64,000 bases of DNA, taken from NCBI GenBank assembly GCA_028275345.1, contig JAPWUV010000001.1, forward strand, positions 1 through 64,000, written 5' to 3'. Shown piece by piece: positions 16,570 to 26,197 of the stretch (position 1 is its first letter; every line of letters starts with the position of its first letter). The stretch is from a bacterium (GTDB lineage Bacteria; Zhuqueibacterota; Zhuqueibacteria; Oleimicrobiales; Geothermoviventaceae). A program made the position numbers and the translations under genes. The notes under the pieces are model-generated. The model was given only the letters and a program-made list of their open reading frames with translations. It was not told the origin of the DNA and did no database searches.

Positions 16570-19284
16570 ATGCGTAGACGATTCGTGAAAAAGCTCTTTC
16601 TCGGTTCCGTCGTGAGCGTACTGTGCCCGTGCCTCGCTTTTGCCGCCGGCACGATCTACCTCGTCCTCGGATCCGATACGGCGATCTGGGATGGGATGGA
16701 TGTGGCGCGCTTCGACTGCCTTTACCGCCTGGAACTCTACACCAGTCCCACCGGGAATGCCTACCAGGTGATGGACCCCGCCTTCAGGAGGCGTTACCTC
16801 GACTCTTTCGGCCAACCCCTCAAGATGACCTGGTGGATGATGGCCGGGAACATCTTCCGCTACGCCCGGAATACGGACGTCCCTCTGCCGAACATCATGA
16901 CCATCTACCTGATGAAAAAGTACCACGGGCCGGAAGTGGTGACGAACGGCGATGAGCTCTCGCTGCACTATCACACCTTCATCTGGAGCGACTACGATGG
17001 GGACGGGCGCTGGTGGTGGAACCAGGCGCGCAGCTTCCGGGAATGCCGTGACGACTTCGAAATCACCCTGGCCCAACTCCTGCTGGAGGAACATGTTTTC
17101 CCCGTCTCGTTCCGAAGTGGTTGGCACTACATGGACAACGATTGGCAGCGCTATCTCAACACCATTTTGCCTTTCTGCATGCACAATGATTATCCGAGCC
17201 GGGGGATCGACAACACGGAGCCGCTGGATAACAATCTCGATTGGTCCCGCGCACCAAGCCAGTGGGTCCCGTATCATCCTTCGGAACAGGACTACCAGGT
17301 GCCCGGAGAGGGCGCGGGTTGGAATGTGCGCTCCGCCCACTTTCGACGGGTCCTCGCCGGCGGCCTCCTGGAGGAGATGTTCGCGGCGGCCGCTCGGGGC
17401 CTGGATCAGGTGGCCTGCATTTGGGGCCACCTGCCGGAAACGGATTTCCTGACGAACATCGGGAAGGTGGATAGCGCTTTGCACGCTGTGGCCTCCCGTT
17501 ACCCGGAGGTGCGGTTCCGGTACTGCACGGCTATCGAGGCGATGCAGCGATGGCTGGGCACGGGGGATACCACCGCCCCCGCGCTCCAGGTCGATCTGCT
17601 CCAGGAGGGCCAATCAGGGCGGTTAGTCATTCGCTCCGATGAACCCATCTTCCAGCCCGCTCCGGTCGTCGCCTTCAAAGATCTGTACGAGAACTACGGG
17701 TTTGTGCCGGCGACGGCGAACGGGGATCGGTCGTGGGTTGCCGTGCTCCCTCCTCGGCCGCTGGCCAAGGTCGGCGTGGCTGTGTGCGATACGGTGGGAA
17801 ACCAAACGCTGTGGGTCCACCGGCTTCTCCCAGACGATCTTTATTGCGACGACGAGAGCGGCCAGTTACAGCCGGTTTCCGGGCGCTGGACCGTTAGCCC
17901 TCAATCCGCTTGGGGTGGGACGGCGTTGGTCGCGGACGTGGGAAAGCGCGACAGCGCGGTCGTGCGATGGTATCCGCAGCTCGAGGAAGAGAGATTGTAC
18001 AATGTGTTCGTGCAGGTCCCCGAGGGAGACGGCCCCGCCCAGCACACCTGCTTTCGCCTTTTCAGTGCAGGCAGAGAAGTTCACAGGAAGGAATTCCTCC
18101 AACCGCTACCACCCCGGACCTGGGTCTACCTCGGTACATCGCAGCTCAGACCGGATCCGGGCACCTTTCTCGAGATGGTAGCGTACGGCGACAGCGCTGG
18201 GGGGAGGGTCTTGGTCGATGTCGCCAAGTTTACCCCGCTCGTCCGCGCGCAGGATCTGTACGCCTGGCCTCAAACGATGGATCTCGGCGAGGTGGTAGAG
18301 CGGGACACGGTCTTCTTCTCCGTCAGGGTTGAGAATCGCGGCACGGAGGAGACTCGGGTCTTGGGCTGCACGTCGGCTTCGGGCGCGATCCGCGCGGTGG
18401 CCGAATTTCCGTTGACTGTTCCACCGATGGGCAGTATCCTTCTATGCCTGAGCGGATCCTGGCCGGAGCCCGGGAAGACCCAGGACTCCCTCTTCATCTG
18501 GACCGAGGATCCGTGGAAGCCGCGGATAGGCGTGCTAGTCACAGCGCGCGTCCAGAGGTATTTTGTGGTGGTCGACAACGAGGATTCCCTTCGCTACCGG
18601 GAGTTCGGCGAGTGGCATTACAGCGTGGCGCAGGCCTACGGCCCCACGAGCCGGTACGCGCCGCTCCAGCAGTGGCCGCGAGCCTGGGCTGCGTTCACGA
18701 CGTCGCTGCGAGTCTCCGGCGTCTACGACATCCTCGAGATTGTGCCGACGACCCAAAATGCGACCAACCACGCGCTGTACGTGATCCGCGTCGCGGGCGA
18801 GCCTCTGGATTCCGTCGTGGTGGATCAAAACTCCGGCAGCGGATCATGGGCCCTGGTGGGGCGCTATTTCTTGCCGGCGCAGAAGGAGATCGAAGTGCGT
18901 GTGATCGACGACGGCGGGAATACCAACCCCCGGGGCGCCGTTCTGCGAGCGGACGCGATCAAATTCGCCTTGGTCCAGGAAGTGAGTTTTGCCGAGGAGT
19001 CGGGGAGGGCTGCGTTCCCGCGCTCCTTTCGTCTCGGGCAAAGCTATCCGAATCCGTGCAACGGGCGGGCGATCATCCCGTTCGAGCTGCCTCGAGAAGG
19101 TTGGGTGGAACTCAGCGTCTACGACTCGGCCGGGCGGAGGGTGGCTATCCTCGTCTCGGGGAGACTCCCCGCGGGGGAGCACAGGATCTCGTGGGATTTC
19201 GGAGAGATGCCATCGGGCCTGTACTTGTATCGCTTGAGCGACGGGAAGAACCGCGCGAGCGGCAAGCTCGTCGTGATCCGGTGA
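16570..19284 (+). CDS. Secreted protein: deacetylase-like N-terminal region, two golvesin-like domains, T9SS sorting domain
   Basis: A 904-residue exported protein with signal peptide MRRRFVKKLFLGSVVSVLCP...AFA. Residues ~27-325 form an alpha/beta region with His/Asp motifs (ELSLHYHTFIWSDYDGDGR, FRSGWHYMDNDW, IWGHLPETDF) that recall polysaccharide-deacetylase-like (NodB-type) folds, though I could not confirm the family. Two golvesin / xanthan-lyase accessory-like beta-sandwiches follow, at ~423-555 (DDESGQLQPVSGRWTVS) and ~663-800 (VDNEDSLRYREFGEWHYS, closing RADAIKFALV). Residues ~820-904 (FRLGQSYPNPCNGRAIIPF ... LVVIR) are the T9SS domain. GAGGG precedes ATG 16570, and a 7-codon ORF (MHEGSDA) with its own ribosome-binding site ends on the same ATG. 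It probably acts on extracellular or surface carbohydrate. Confidence 0.75.
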   Translation: MRRRFVKKLFLGSVVSVLCPCLAFAAGTIYLVLGSDTAIWDGMDVARFDCLYRLELYTSPTGNAYQVMDPAFRRRYLDSFGQPLKMTWWMMAGNIFRYARNTDVPLPNIMTIYLMKKYHGPEVVTNGDELSLHYHTFIWSDYDGDGRWWWNQARSFRECRDDFEITLAQLLLEEHVFPVSFRSGWHYMDNDWQRYLNTILPFCMHNDYPSRGIDNTEPLDNNLDWSRAPSQWVPYHPSEQDYQVPGEGAGWNVRSAHFRRVLAGGLLEEMFAAAARGLDQVACIWGHLPETDFLTNIGKVDSALHAVASRYPEVRFRYCTAIEAMQRWLGTGDTTAPALQVDLLQEGQSGRLVIRSDEPIFQPAPVVAFKDLYENYGFVPATANGDRSWVAVLPPRPLAKVGVAVCDTVGNQTLWVHRLLPDDLYCDDESGQLQPVSGRWTVSPQSAWGGTALVADVGKRDSAVVRWYPQLEEERLYNVFVQVPEGDGPAQHTCFRLFSAGREVHRKEFLQPLPPRTWVYLGTSQLRPDPGTFLEMVAYGDSAGGRVLVDVAKFTPLVRAQDLYAWPQTMDLGEVVERDTVFFSVRVENRGTEETRVLGCTSASGAIRAVAEFPLTVPPMGSILLCLSGSWPEPGKTQDSLFIWTEDPWKPRIGVLVTARVQRYFVVVDNEDSLRYREFGEWHYSVAQAYGPTSRYAPLQQWPRAWAAFTTSLRVSGVYDILEIVPTTQNATNHALYVIRVAGEPLDSVVVDQNSGSGSWALVGRYFLPAQKEIEVRVIDDGGNTNPRGAVLRADAIKFALVQEVSFAEESGRAAFPRSFRLGQSYPNPCNGRAIIPFELPREGWVELSVYDSAGRRVAILVSGRLPAGEHRISWDFGEMPSGLYLYRLSDGKNRASGKLVVIR

Positions 19285-19354
19285 GACGGGGTGGCTGAGG
19301 ATGCGCGCGCCCGTGATCAGCGGGGCGAAGCTGGAGAATCTGCGAGGGAGGAAC

Positions 19355-20335
19355 ATGCGACGGATTCTCGCTGCATGGCTTGTCGCCTGCCTCGTGGCTG
19401 GTCCGGTTGAGGCAGGGGTGCGGGTGATCGGCCAGCCGAGGAAGCTGGCCGGCGGGGAAGAGGGCCTGCGCTTCATGAGGCCCATTTGGTCGCCCGACGG
19501 GTCCATGATCGCCTTCACCTGCGAACAGTACCGGGGCCTCTGGGTTGCGAATGCCGACGGCAGTGGGCTCCATCAACTGACGGACGAGCCGGCGGCCGGG
19601 TTTGGATTCGAATGGTCGGCCGATTCAAAGGCGATCCTCACCCGCGTGGCCCAGTACCGCGGCCCGCTTCGCTACAACGCCGCGAAGATATTCGACGCCT
19701 TGACCGGCGAAGCCGTGCAGGTCACCGAATACCGGACTCGCATGCCGGAATTGCCGCACTGGTCCGATGGCCTCAGGCGAATCGCTGTGCTCGGTGCCGG
19801 AGGGCTGGAAATCGTGGATTCGGGGCGCAAGGTGGAAGACGTGAGAAAAGCCGTTTCGCACCGATTCTGCTACCAGCGGCGGGGCGTCATGGTAATTGCA
19901 CGCGCGGACGGTCAGACCGAGGCCACGCTGGATCCCCTGCCCGGTGCCCGGTACTTAAATGAAGTTCTCTCCCCCGATGGCAAACGGATGGTGTTCGAAG
20001 TGCTCGGCGGGAACCTCTACTCGGTGAACATCGACGGCACGGGCCTCACGGATCTGGGCCGAGGCCACCGACCGCAGTGGGCTCTCGACAGTTATCATCT
20101 CGTGTACATGGTCACGGAAGACGACGGGCATCGTTTCACTGCGGCGGACATCTACTGCATCGCCGCCGATGGCTCGGACAGGAAGGCGATCACGACCACG
20201 GCCGAAGTCCTCGAAATGAACCCGAGCTGGTCGCCGGACGGCCGATGGATCGCTTTTGACGTCCTCGACGAGGGAGCCATCTACGTCGTTCCCGTGGAGA
20301 TCGACAAGAATGCGGCAGGGGAAGGAAGGCGTTGA
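19355..20335 (+). CDS. Exported PD40/TolB-like beta-propeller protein
   Basis: A 326-residue protein with a signal peptide (MRRILAAWLVACLVAGPVEA) and WD40-like PD40 repeats typical of TolB-type propellers: PIWSPDGSMIAFTCEQYRG, LWVANADGSGLHQLTDEP, VLSPDGKRMVFEV, NPSWSPDGRWIAFDV and IYCIAADGSDRKAI. No enzymatic domain and no T9SS tail is present, so it is probably periplasmic. ATG 19355 was chosen because GAGGGAGG is 3-4 nt upstream and the signal peptide starts there; an earlier in-frame ATG at 19301 has neither. It lies between two T9SS-cargo genes and 28 nt before the amidase gene, probably in one transcript. Role unknown beyond protein or ligand binding. Confidence 0.75.
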   Translation: MRRILAAWLVACLVAGPVEAGVRVIGQPRKLAGGEEGLRFMRPIWSPDGSMIAFTCEQYRGLWVANADGSGLHQLTDEPAAGFGFEWSADSKAILTRVAQYRGPLRYNAAKIFDALTGEAVQVTEYRTRMPELPHWSDGLRRIAVLGAGGLEIVDSGRKVEDVRKAVSHRFCYQRRGVMVIARADGQTEATLDPLPGARYLNEVLSPDGKRMVFEVLGGNLYSVNIDGTGLTDLGRGHRPQWALDSYHLVYMVTEDDGHRFTAADIYCIAADGSDRKAITTTAEVLEMNPSWSPDGRWIAFDVLDEGAIYVVPVEIDKNAAGEGRR

Positions 20336-20363
20336 TGGGATCAGCAGATGGGGTCAGGTGAAA

Positions 20364-22904
20364 ATGAGGTGGATCCGGCGCAGCAAGAGGGGCGCCGCGT
20401 GGGCGTGGGGCGTGTGGCTCGCCCTGTCGGGCGCAAGGGCTGTGGCGCAGGTCAGGGGACTTTCAGGCTGGAACATCTTTCTCGATCCGGGGCACAGCCA
20501 GCGGGAGAACGTGGGCGCCTTCGGCTACTCCGAGGCGGAGCGGAACCTTCGGGTAGGCTTGCGCCTGCGGGAAATGCTCTTGCAGGAGACGGACATCGAC
20601 ACAGTCTACATCTCCCGCACCAACGATGAGCAAATCGTGAGTCTCTCCCAACGGACCGATTACGCCAACCGTGTAGCTGCCGCCTGGTTTCATTCCATCC
20701 ACAGCGATGCCGGCGATCCCTCCCTCAATAGCACCCTCCTGCTCTGGGGGCAGTACTACAATGGGCAGGAGAAGATCCCCCACGGCGGGAAAGCCATGTC
20801 GGACATCATGGTGGGGATTCTCACCCGCGGCATGAGGACGGATACGCGCGGTTCCCGCGGCGATTGCAGCTTCTACACTTGGTCGGACTTCTGCAAGCAG
20901 ACGGGCGGTCCCTACTTGCATGTGAACCGAGAGACCACCATGCCCTCCGAACTGAGCGAGGCTGGCTTCCATACGAACCCGCGGCAGAACCAGCTGTTCA
21001 TGAACGACGATTGGAAGCGCCTTGAGGCGCGGACCTTCTTCTGGTCGATCCTTCGCTACCACAGATTGGAACGTCCTGCCCCGGGCATCTGCACCGGCAT
21101 CGTGTACGACGCGGAGACTGGCCTGCCGCTGAATGGAGCGCGGGTGACCATCGGCGACAAGAGCTATGTGACCGACACGTATGAGTCCCTGTTCCATCGA
21201 TATTCCAACGATCCCTCGCAGCTGCGGAATGGCTTCTACTACATCGAAGGACTCGGGACGGGCACGGTGGAAGTCGCGGTGGAAGCGGAGAATTACCTGC
21301 CGGCGCGGTTGCAGGTGACCCTATCCGATACCTTCTTCACCTTTGTCGATGTTGGCTTGTACAGCACCCTGCCTCCCACCGTGAAGAGCTCCTACCCAGC
21401 GGATGGCGATTCGGCCTTCCGCGCCTGGGACAAACTGGTGATCACCTTCAGCCGGCCGATGGATCGCCAGTCGGTGGAGGAAGCTTTTTCTCTCACGCCT
21501 CCGGCGCCCGTGAGTTTCTCCTGGTCGGCCGATGGGACGATCCTCACGGTGGACACGGACACTCTCCTCTTCGTCACGGACTACGAACTGCGCATCCGCG
21601 GCTCGGCGAGGAGCATTCATGGGTATTTCTTGGACGGGAATCGCGACGGGGTGGGAGGGGATGACTTCGTGATTCACTTCCGCACCACTCCGCCGGACAT
21701 CGCGCCGCCGAAGGTGGTGAGCATTTACCCGAAGCAAAGTGCGGTGAGCGTCGAGCTGCACCCCATCATCAGCGCCTGCTTCAATGAGGTTCTGGACACC
21801 ACAGTGAGCTTCCCGGACCTCTTCAAGTTGGAGCGATTCAGCGATCACACGTACGTGCCGGGGCAGATCCGTTGCTACGACGTGCGCGGGGCAAGCGTGC
21901 TGACCTTCTTTCCGGACGCGCCGCTCTCCCCTCGGCAGACGTATGTAACCCGCATCTTTCCGGGCATCCGCGATCTCTTCGGCAATGCCACGACCCGCCC
22001 CAGCTCCTATAGTTTCATCACGACGGATGTTTCTCTCCAGACCCTGCGGATCGACGACTTCGAAACTGGCCTGGATTATTGGTGGGCCCCGCAGCAGAGC
22101 GGAAGTACCACGGGGACGGTGAGCGAGGAGACTGGCCGCCGGGAGGAGCGAGGGGTTGTGAATCTCCTCACCGGAAGCACGAAAGCCCTGCGGCTTGACT
22201 ATGCCTGGGACCCCGCCGCTTCCTCGTGGCTGATCCGCGTCTACCTCAGCGGGGGGCCAGCCAAGAATGTGCGCTTCGACAAATCCGCATTGCTGCAGGT
22301 CTACGTCTTTGGGGACGGCAGTGGCAGCTTGTTCCGCTTCTGCGTCGACGACAAAGTGCCCGATTACCAAGCCGCCAATCACGAGGTCAGCCCCTGGTAC
22401 AAGATCGACTGGCGGGGCTGGCGCCTCGTCACGTGGGACATGTCGCGGGACGGCACCGGGACCTGGATCGGCGACGGCCAGTTGGATGGGACGCTCGGCT
22501 TCGACAGTATCCAGCTTTCCTTCGAGCCGGGCGCCGAGACGAAAGGGACCCTGATCTTCGACGACCTCCGCCTGGCCATTCCTTCGCCCTCAGCGGTGGA
22601 ATCGCTCGCCGAGACGTCTCCACGGGAGTTTCGACTCCTCGAAGGGTACCCGAATCCCTTCAATCAGACGGTCTCGTTGCGCTACGAACTTCCGGGTCCG
22701 ACCCAACATGTCCGGTTGGAAATCTACGACCTCCTCGGCCGGAAGCTGAAGACGCTTCTGGATACGTGGCAGCCGCAGGGAACCTATGTGATGTCTTGGG
22801 ACGGCACAGATGATGCAGGAAACCTCTTGCCCAGCGGCGTCTATCTATGCCGACTCGAGGCAGGGGGGGAGAGTGTGGGGGTCCGTGTGGTCCTCATTCG
22901 GTAG
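20364..22904 (+). CDS. Secreted N-acetylmuramoyl-L-alanine amidase (Amidase_3) with Ig-like repeats and T9SS domain
   Basis: 846 residues. After a signal peptide (~1-29) comes an Amidase_3 domain (~33-230), a Zn enzyme cleaving the amide bond between muramic acid and the peptide stem. All expected ligands are visible: His in FLDPGHS (~42), Glu in YSEAERN (~58), His in HSIHSDAG (~111), and catalytic Glu in LSEAGFHTN (~199). Next are a carboxypeptidase-regulatory-like sandwich (~238-330), two Big_5-like Ig domains (~335-440, ~441-552), an uncharacterised beta-sandwich (~557-740) and a T9SS domain (EGYPNPFNQTVSLRYEL to RVVLIR). Self-wall amidases are normally periplasmic; the sorting tail predicts surface display, so it may attack foreign peptidoglycan or a look-alike amide. 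ATG 20364 begins the signal peptide; the site in front (AGGTG) is weak. Confidence 0.85.
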   Translation: MRWIRRSKRGAAWAWGVWLALSGARAVAQVRGLSGWNIFLDPGHSQRENVGAFGYSEAERNLRVGLRLREMLLQETDIDTVYISRTNDEQIVSLSQRTDYANRVAAAWFHSIHSDAGDPSLNSTLLLWGQYYNGQEKIPHGGKAMSDIMVGILTRGMRTDTRGSRGDCSFYTWSDFCKQTGGPYLHVNRETTMPSELSEAGFHTNPRQNQLFMNDDWKRLEARTFFWSILRYHRLERPAPGICTGIVYDAETGLPLNGARVTIGDKSYVTDTYESLFHRYSNDPSQLRNGFYYIEGLGTGTVEVAVEAENYLPARLQVTLSDTFFTFVDVGLYSTLPPTVKSSYPADGDSAFRAWDKLVITFSRPMDRQSVEEAFSLTPPAPVSFSWSADGTILTVDTDTLLFVTDYELRIRGSARSIHGYFLDGNRDGVGGDDFVIHFRTTPPDIAPPKVVSIYPKQSAVSVELHPIISACFNEVLDTTVSFPDLFKLERFSDHTYVPGQIRCYDVRGASVLTFFPDAPLSPRQTYVTRIFPGIRDLFGNATTRPSSYSFITTDVSLQTLRIDDFETGLDYWWAPQQSGSTTGTVSEETGRREERGVVNLLTGSTKALRLDYAWDPAASSWLIRVYLSGGPAKNVRFDKSALLQVYVFGDGSGSLFRFCVDDKVPDYQAANHEVSPWYKIDWRGWRLVTWDMSRDGTGTWIGDGQLDGTLGFDSIQLSFEPGAETKGTLIFDDLRLAIPSPSAVESLAETSPREFRLLEGYPNPFNQTVSLRYELPGPTQHVRLEIYDLLGRKLKTLLDTWQPQGTYVMSWDGTDDAGNLLPSGVYLCRLEAGGESVGVRVVLIR

Positions 22905-23089
22905 GGAGTTGTCGTCGTCGCGGCTCAGGTGGACGGTTTCCCTGGCAGGGCATGCCGGGGGCTCCGCGAAATGCTCTGGGCAGTACCGAGCGTCCGGCGC
23001 GCGGCCGTTGCGGTGCGGGCCCCAAAGGGGGCTGCCGAGGGGGGTGAGGAAGTCGGGAGTTTGAGCGTCGGAAAGGAGAGGTAGCGATC

Positions 23090-26000
23090 GTGAGGATGAA
23101 AGCGGGACTCTGCTTGGGCGCGTGGCTCTGCGCGGTTTCCGTGGCTCTTGCGGCAGGCAATCGCGAGTTTCGAGCCACCTGGGTGATCACCTGGGAGCAC
23201 ATCGATCCGGCCCTTTCGGCGGAGCAGAACATGGAGAGGGTCCGGACCATCCTGGACCGCCACAAGGCGGCGAATATGAACGCTGTCCTCTGGCAGTGTC
23301 GGCAGAGCGGGACGGCCTATTACCAATCCTCCTACGAGCCGTGGGGTTACTACGCGAATTATCGCTACCCGGGATACGATCCGCTGGCCTACGCCGTCGA
23401 GGAGGCCCACAAGAGGGGGATGGAGCTCCACGCGTGGTTCAATGTCTTCCAGTGCTCTTCAACCTACCCCGGAACACCGGCGGCGGAGCATCCGGAATGG
23501 ATCTGCCGAGACCGAAATGGCAATCCCATGACCAGCAATATCTCCCTGTCCCCCGGATTGGAAGATGTCCGCGCTTATCTGATCTCGGTGGCCATGGAGG
23601 TCGTTCGCAATTACGACATCGATGGTTTGCACCTCGACTACGTGCGCTGGAACGAATACACCAACTCTCCCCTCTCTCAGGCCTTGGCGAAGGCCGCTGA
23701 GGCTCGTCCGTCGCTGGATGGTGCCATTCCTCCCGAGCTCCTGCGCGATCTCGAGGAGAACGCCGAAGGTCGGTATCTCTACGACATTGATCACCCCTAC
23801 AGTGCCGGGGTCCCAGCGGGATTTGCCTCGTGGGAGGATTGGTGGCGCTGGTCCGTGACCGAATTCGTGCGAGTGCTCCACGACTCCATCCAGGCGGTGA
23901 AGCCTTGGGTCCGGCTCTCGGTGGCGGCACTCGGGAGATACAACTGGGGCGAGTGGCAGGGCTACGGCACGGTCTACCAGGACGCCGCCCTCTGGTTCAA
24001 TGAAGGCTACATTGAGCAGCTGACCCCCATGCACTACCACTGGCTCACCCCGGAAGGTTTTCTCTCCATGCTGGTGGGCCCGAGCGAATCCTGGGGGCCG
24101 TGGATCCAGCCTGGGATTGCCGCAGGGCGACTCTACACGGTTGGCCCGGGTTCCTACCGTCTGGCGGAGGAGAAAGTCTGGTACCGCCATCCGGCGATCG
24201 TGGAGGCTTGTCGGTCCGTCCCCTGGGTCGACGGCTTCCAATTCTTCAGCTACGGGAGCTGGCAAAGCTACCGCTACTGGCAAGAGGCCGGGCAGACCTT
24301 CTTCGAGCGCAAGACGAAGGTGCGATCTGGCTGGTCGAGCCATCGGGACGCGCCCCCTCCACCCACGGTCGATCTGCGCAAGTTGGATTCGCTGCGGTAC
24401 GAAATCTACGTGGTCCCGCCGAACGGACTTACGGAGGCACATCGCTTCGCCATCTACCGTTCGGAGGATGACTCCTTGGACGTCGAGGACGACCGGATTG
24501 TAGACATCCACTTCGGCACAGAACCCTACACGGTAGTGGAGGTGTTTCCCGGCACGCAGGATTTCAACGGGCGCTACCGCTATTTCGCAACGACCTTGGA
24601 TCGATTTTGGAATGAGTCAGCTGCCTCCAACGTGGTGATCACGGATCCGATCCCGTCCTTTGCTCCGACCGTGGTGGCGACAGATCCGGCCGAGGGCGAT
24701 ACCGTGCCGGTGAACGCCGCCATATCGATCGTTTTCTCCAAAACGATGGCTCGGGCGAGCGCGGAGGCGGCGATTCAGATTGTGCCTTCGGTCGAGATCG
24801 CGAGGATGACTTGGGCGGACGGGAAGACGCTGCAGATCGTGCCGGCTCGTCTTCAATTCGGCACGGCCTACGTGCTCACGATTGCTCCCACTGCCTGCGA
24901 CGTCAACGGCCGATTTCTGGACGGGAATGGAGACGGCCGTGAGGGGGATCCATTCCTTTTGCACTTCCGCACGCGGCCGGTGGATGATCGCGGCCCCCGC
25001 GTGTTCTCGACCTACCCACACATTTCGGACGTGCGCCCGATGGATGTGGACGACGCGATCAACGTGATGTTCGACGAACTGGTCCGGCCAGAGACCGCTA
25101 CGGACAGCAGCGTGATCCTGACGGCGAGCGGCGTGCGGGTGCGCACGCAAGCGTTGCTGTCCGTCGCTGCGAACCGCTCGCTCCTCTCCGTTCGGGCCTG
25201 GGAGCCTCTGGCACCGGACGTGGAACACACGCTTCGCGTCCAGGGCAGCATCTGTGACACGACCGGAAATCCGATGGGGGAGGATTTCACCCTGACTTTC
25301 TGGACGGCTCGCGAACGCTACGTGGAGGTGCGGTTGATCGACGGCTTTTCCCAGTCCGGGAACTGGGAGCAGCCGAGTTACAGCGGATCGACCTCGGGGA
25401 TTGTGGTCTCCGGCTCGTCCTTCGGGATCACCAAGGAGCTGTATCTGCCGGCCTCGGCCACCCGGCCGGTGGAGAAGTACTCCGCGGTGCTGAACTACCA
25501 GTGGGAGGAGACCCCTCCGCCCCAAGGCTATTTGCTGCGGGAGTATCTGAAAACAGGACCGCCTCGCGACGTCGTGTTCGACACGAGCTACACGCTCCAG
25601 GTATTCATCTACGGGGACAACAGCGGCAATCTCTTTCGCTTCTGCCTCGACGAGGGCACCGGGACGGATTGGCCGTACCACGAGGTTTCCCGCTGGATCC
25701 CGATCGACTGGTACGGCTGGCGATTGGTTGAGTGGCGACTCAGTGACCCGACGAGCGTGGGGACGTGGATCGGAAATGGGGTCCTGGACGGCCGACAATA
25801 CCGGATCGATAGCTTCCAACTGACCCGCGGCGACGGGGGAGCGATCAAGGGCAAGCTGTACTTCGACAACCTGCGCATCGTCAAGAAGTCGACCGGGCAA
25901 CTGCTTGTGGGGCAGCACAAAGAGGCTTTCCCGAAGGCGTGGGTGCTCCATCCGGCCTATCCCAATCCCTTCAACGCGTTCACAACCATCCCGTTCGATG

Positions 26001-26197
26001 TGCCGGTGCGGGCCCGGGTGAAACTGGAGGTGTACGATCTCCGAGGCAGACTTGTGGCGACGCTGTTGGACGAGGTGATGGAGCCTGGGCACTACCGCGC
26101 ACGAATGGAAGCCCGAGATCTGCCCTCCGGTACCTACGTGTGTCGCCTCGTCTCCGAAGACCAAGCGCTCACCCGGAAGCTGACCTTGGTGAAGTAG
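23090..26197 (+). CDS. Secreted family-10-like glycosyl hydrolase (GHL10) with Ig-like repeats and T9SS domain
   Basis: 1035 residues. A signal peptide (MRMKAGLCLGAWLCAVSVALAAG) precedes a GHL10-type TIM barrel (~24-390): the opening FRATWVITWEHID, KRGMELHAWFNVF, YDIDGLHLDYVRW near residue 176 and the closing WVDGFQFFSYGSW fit this family of putative glycoside hydrolases. A linker/Fn3-like stretch (~400-500) leads to two Big_5-like Ig domains (~520-745; IVFSKTM and NVMFDELV mark them), a beta-sandwich (~746-930) and a T9SS domain (HPAYPNPFNAFTTIPFDV to LTLVK). The Ig/sandwich/sorting tail matches that of the amidase upstream. GTG 23090 keeps the Met-Arg-Met-Lys start and is closer to AGGAGAGG than ATG 23096. 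Predicted to cut a surface or extracellular glycan; substrate unknown. Confidence 0.83.
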   Translation: MRMKAGLCLGAWLCAVSVALAAGNREFRATWVITWEHIDPALSAEQNMERVRTILDRHKAANMNAVLWQCRQSGTAYYQSSYEPWGYYANYRYPGYDPLAYAVEEAHKRGMELHAWFNVFQCSSTYPGTPAAEHPEWICRDRNGNPMTSNISLSPGLEDVRAYLISVAMEVVRNYDIDGLHLDYVRWNEYTNSPLSQALAKAAEARPSLDGAIPPELLRDLEENAEGRYLYDIDHPYSAGVPAGFASWEDWWRWSVTEFVRVLHDSIQAVKPWVRLSVAALGRYNWGEWQGYGTVYQDAALWFNEGYIEQLTPMHYHWLTPEGFLSMLVGPSESWGPWIQPGIAAGRLYTVGPGSYRLAEEKVWYRHPAIVEACRSVPWVDGFQFFSYGSWQSYRYWQEAGQTFFERKTKVRSGWSSHRDAPPPPTVDLRKLDSLRYEIYVVPPNGLTEAHRFAIYRSEDDSLDVEDDRIVDIHFGTEPYTVVEVFPGTQDFNGRYRYFATTLDRFWNESAASNVVITDPIPSFAPTVVATDPAEGDTVPVNAAISIVFSKTMARASAEAAIQIVPSVEIARMTWADGKTLQIVPARLQFGTAYVLTIAPTACDVNGRFLDGNGDGREGDPFLLHFRTRPVDDRGPRVFSTYPHISDVRPMDVDDAINVMFDELVRPETATDSSVILTASGVRVRTQALLSVAANRSLLSVRAWEPLAPDVEHTLRVQGSICDTTGNPMGEDFTLTFWTARERYVEVRLIDGFSQSGNWEQPSYSGSTSGIVVSGSSFGITKELYLPASATRPVEKYSAVLNYQWEETPPPQGYLLREYLKTGPPRDVVFDTSYTLQVFIYGDNSGNLFRFCLDEGTGTDWPYHEVSRWIPIDWYGWRLVEWRLSDPTSVGTWIGNGVLDGRQYRIDSFQLTRGDGGAIKGKLYFDNLRIVKKSTGQLLVGQHKEAFPKAWVLHPAYPNPFNAFTTIPFDVPVRARVKLEVYDLRGRLVATLLDEVMEPGHYRARMEARDLPSGTYVCRLVSEDQALTRKLTLVK

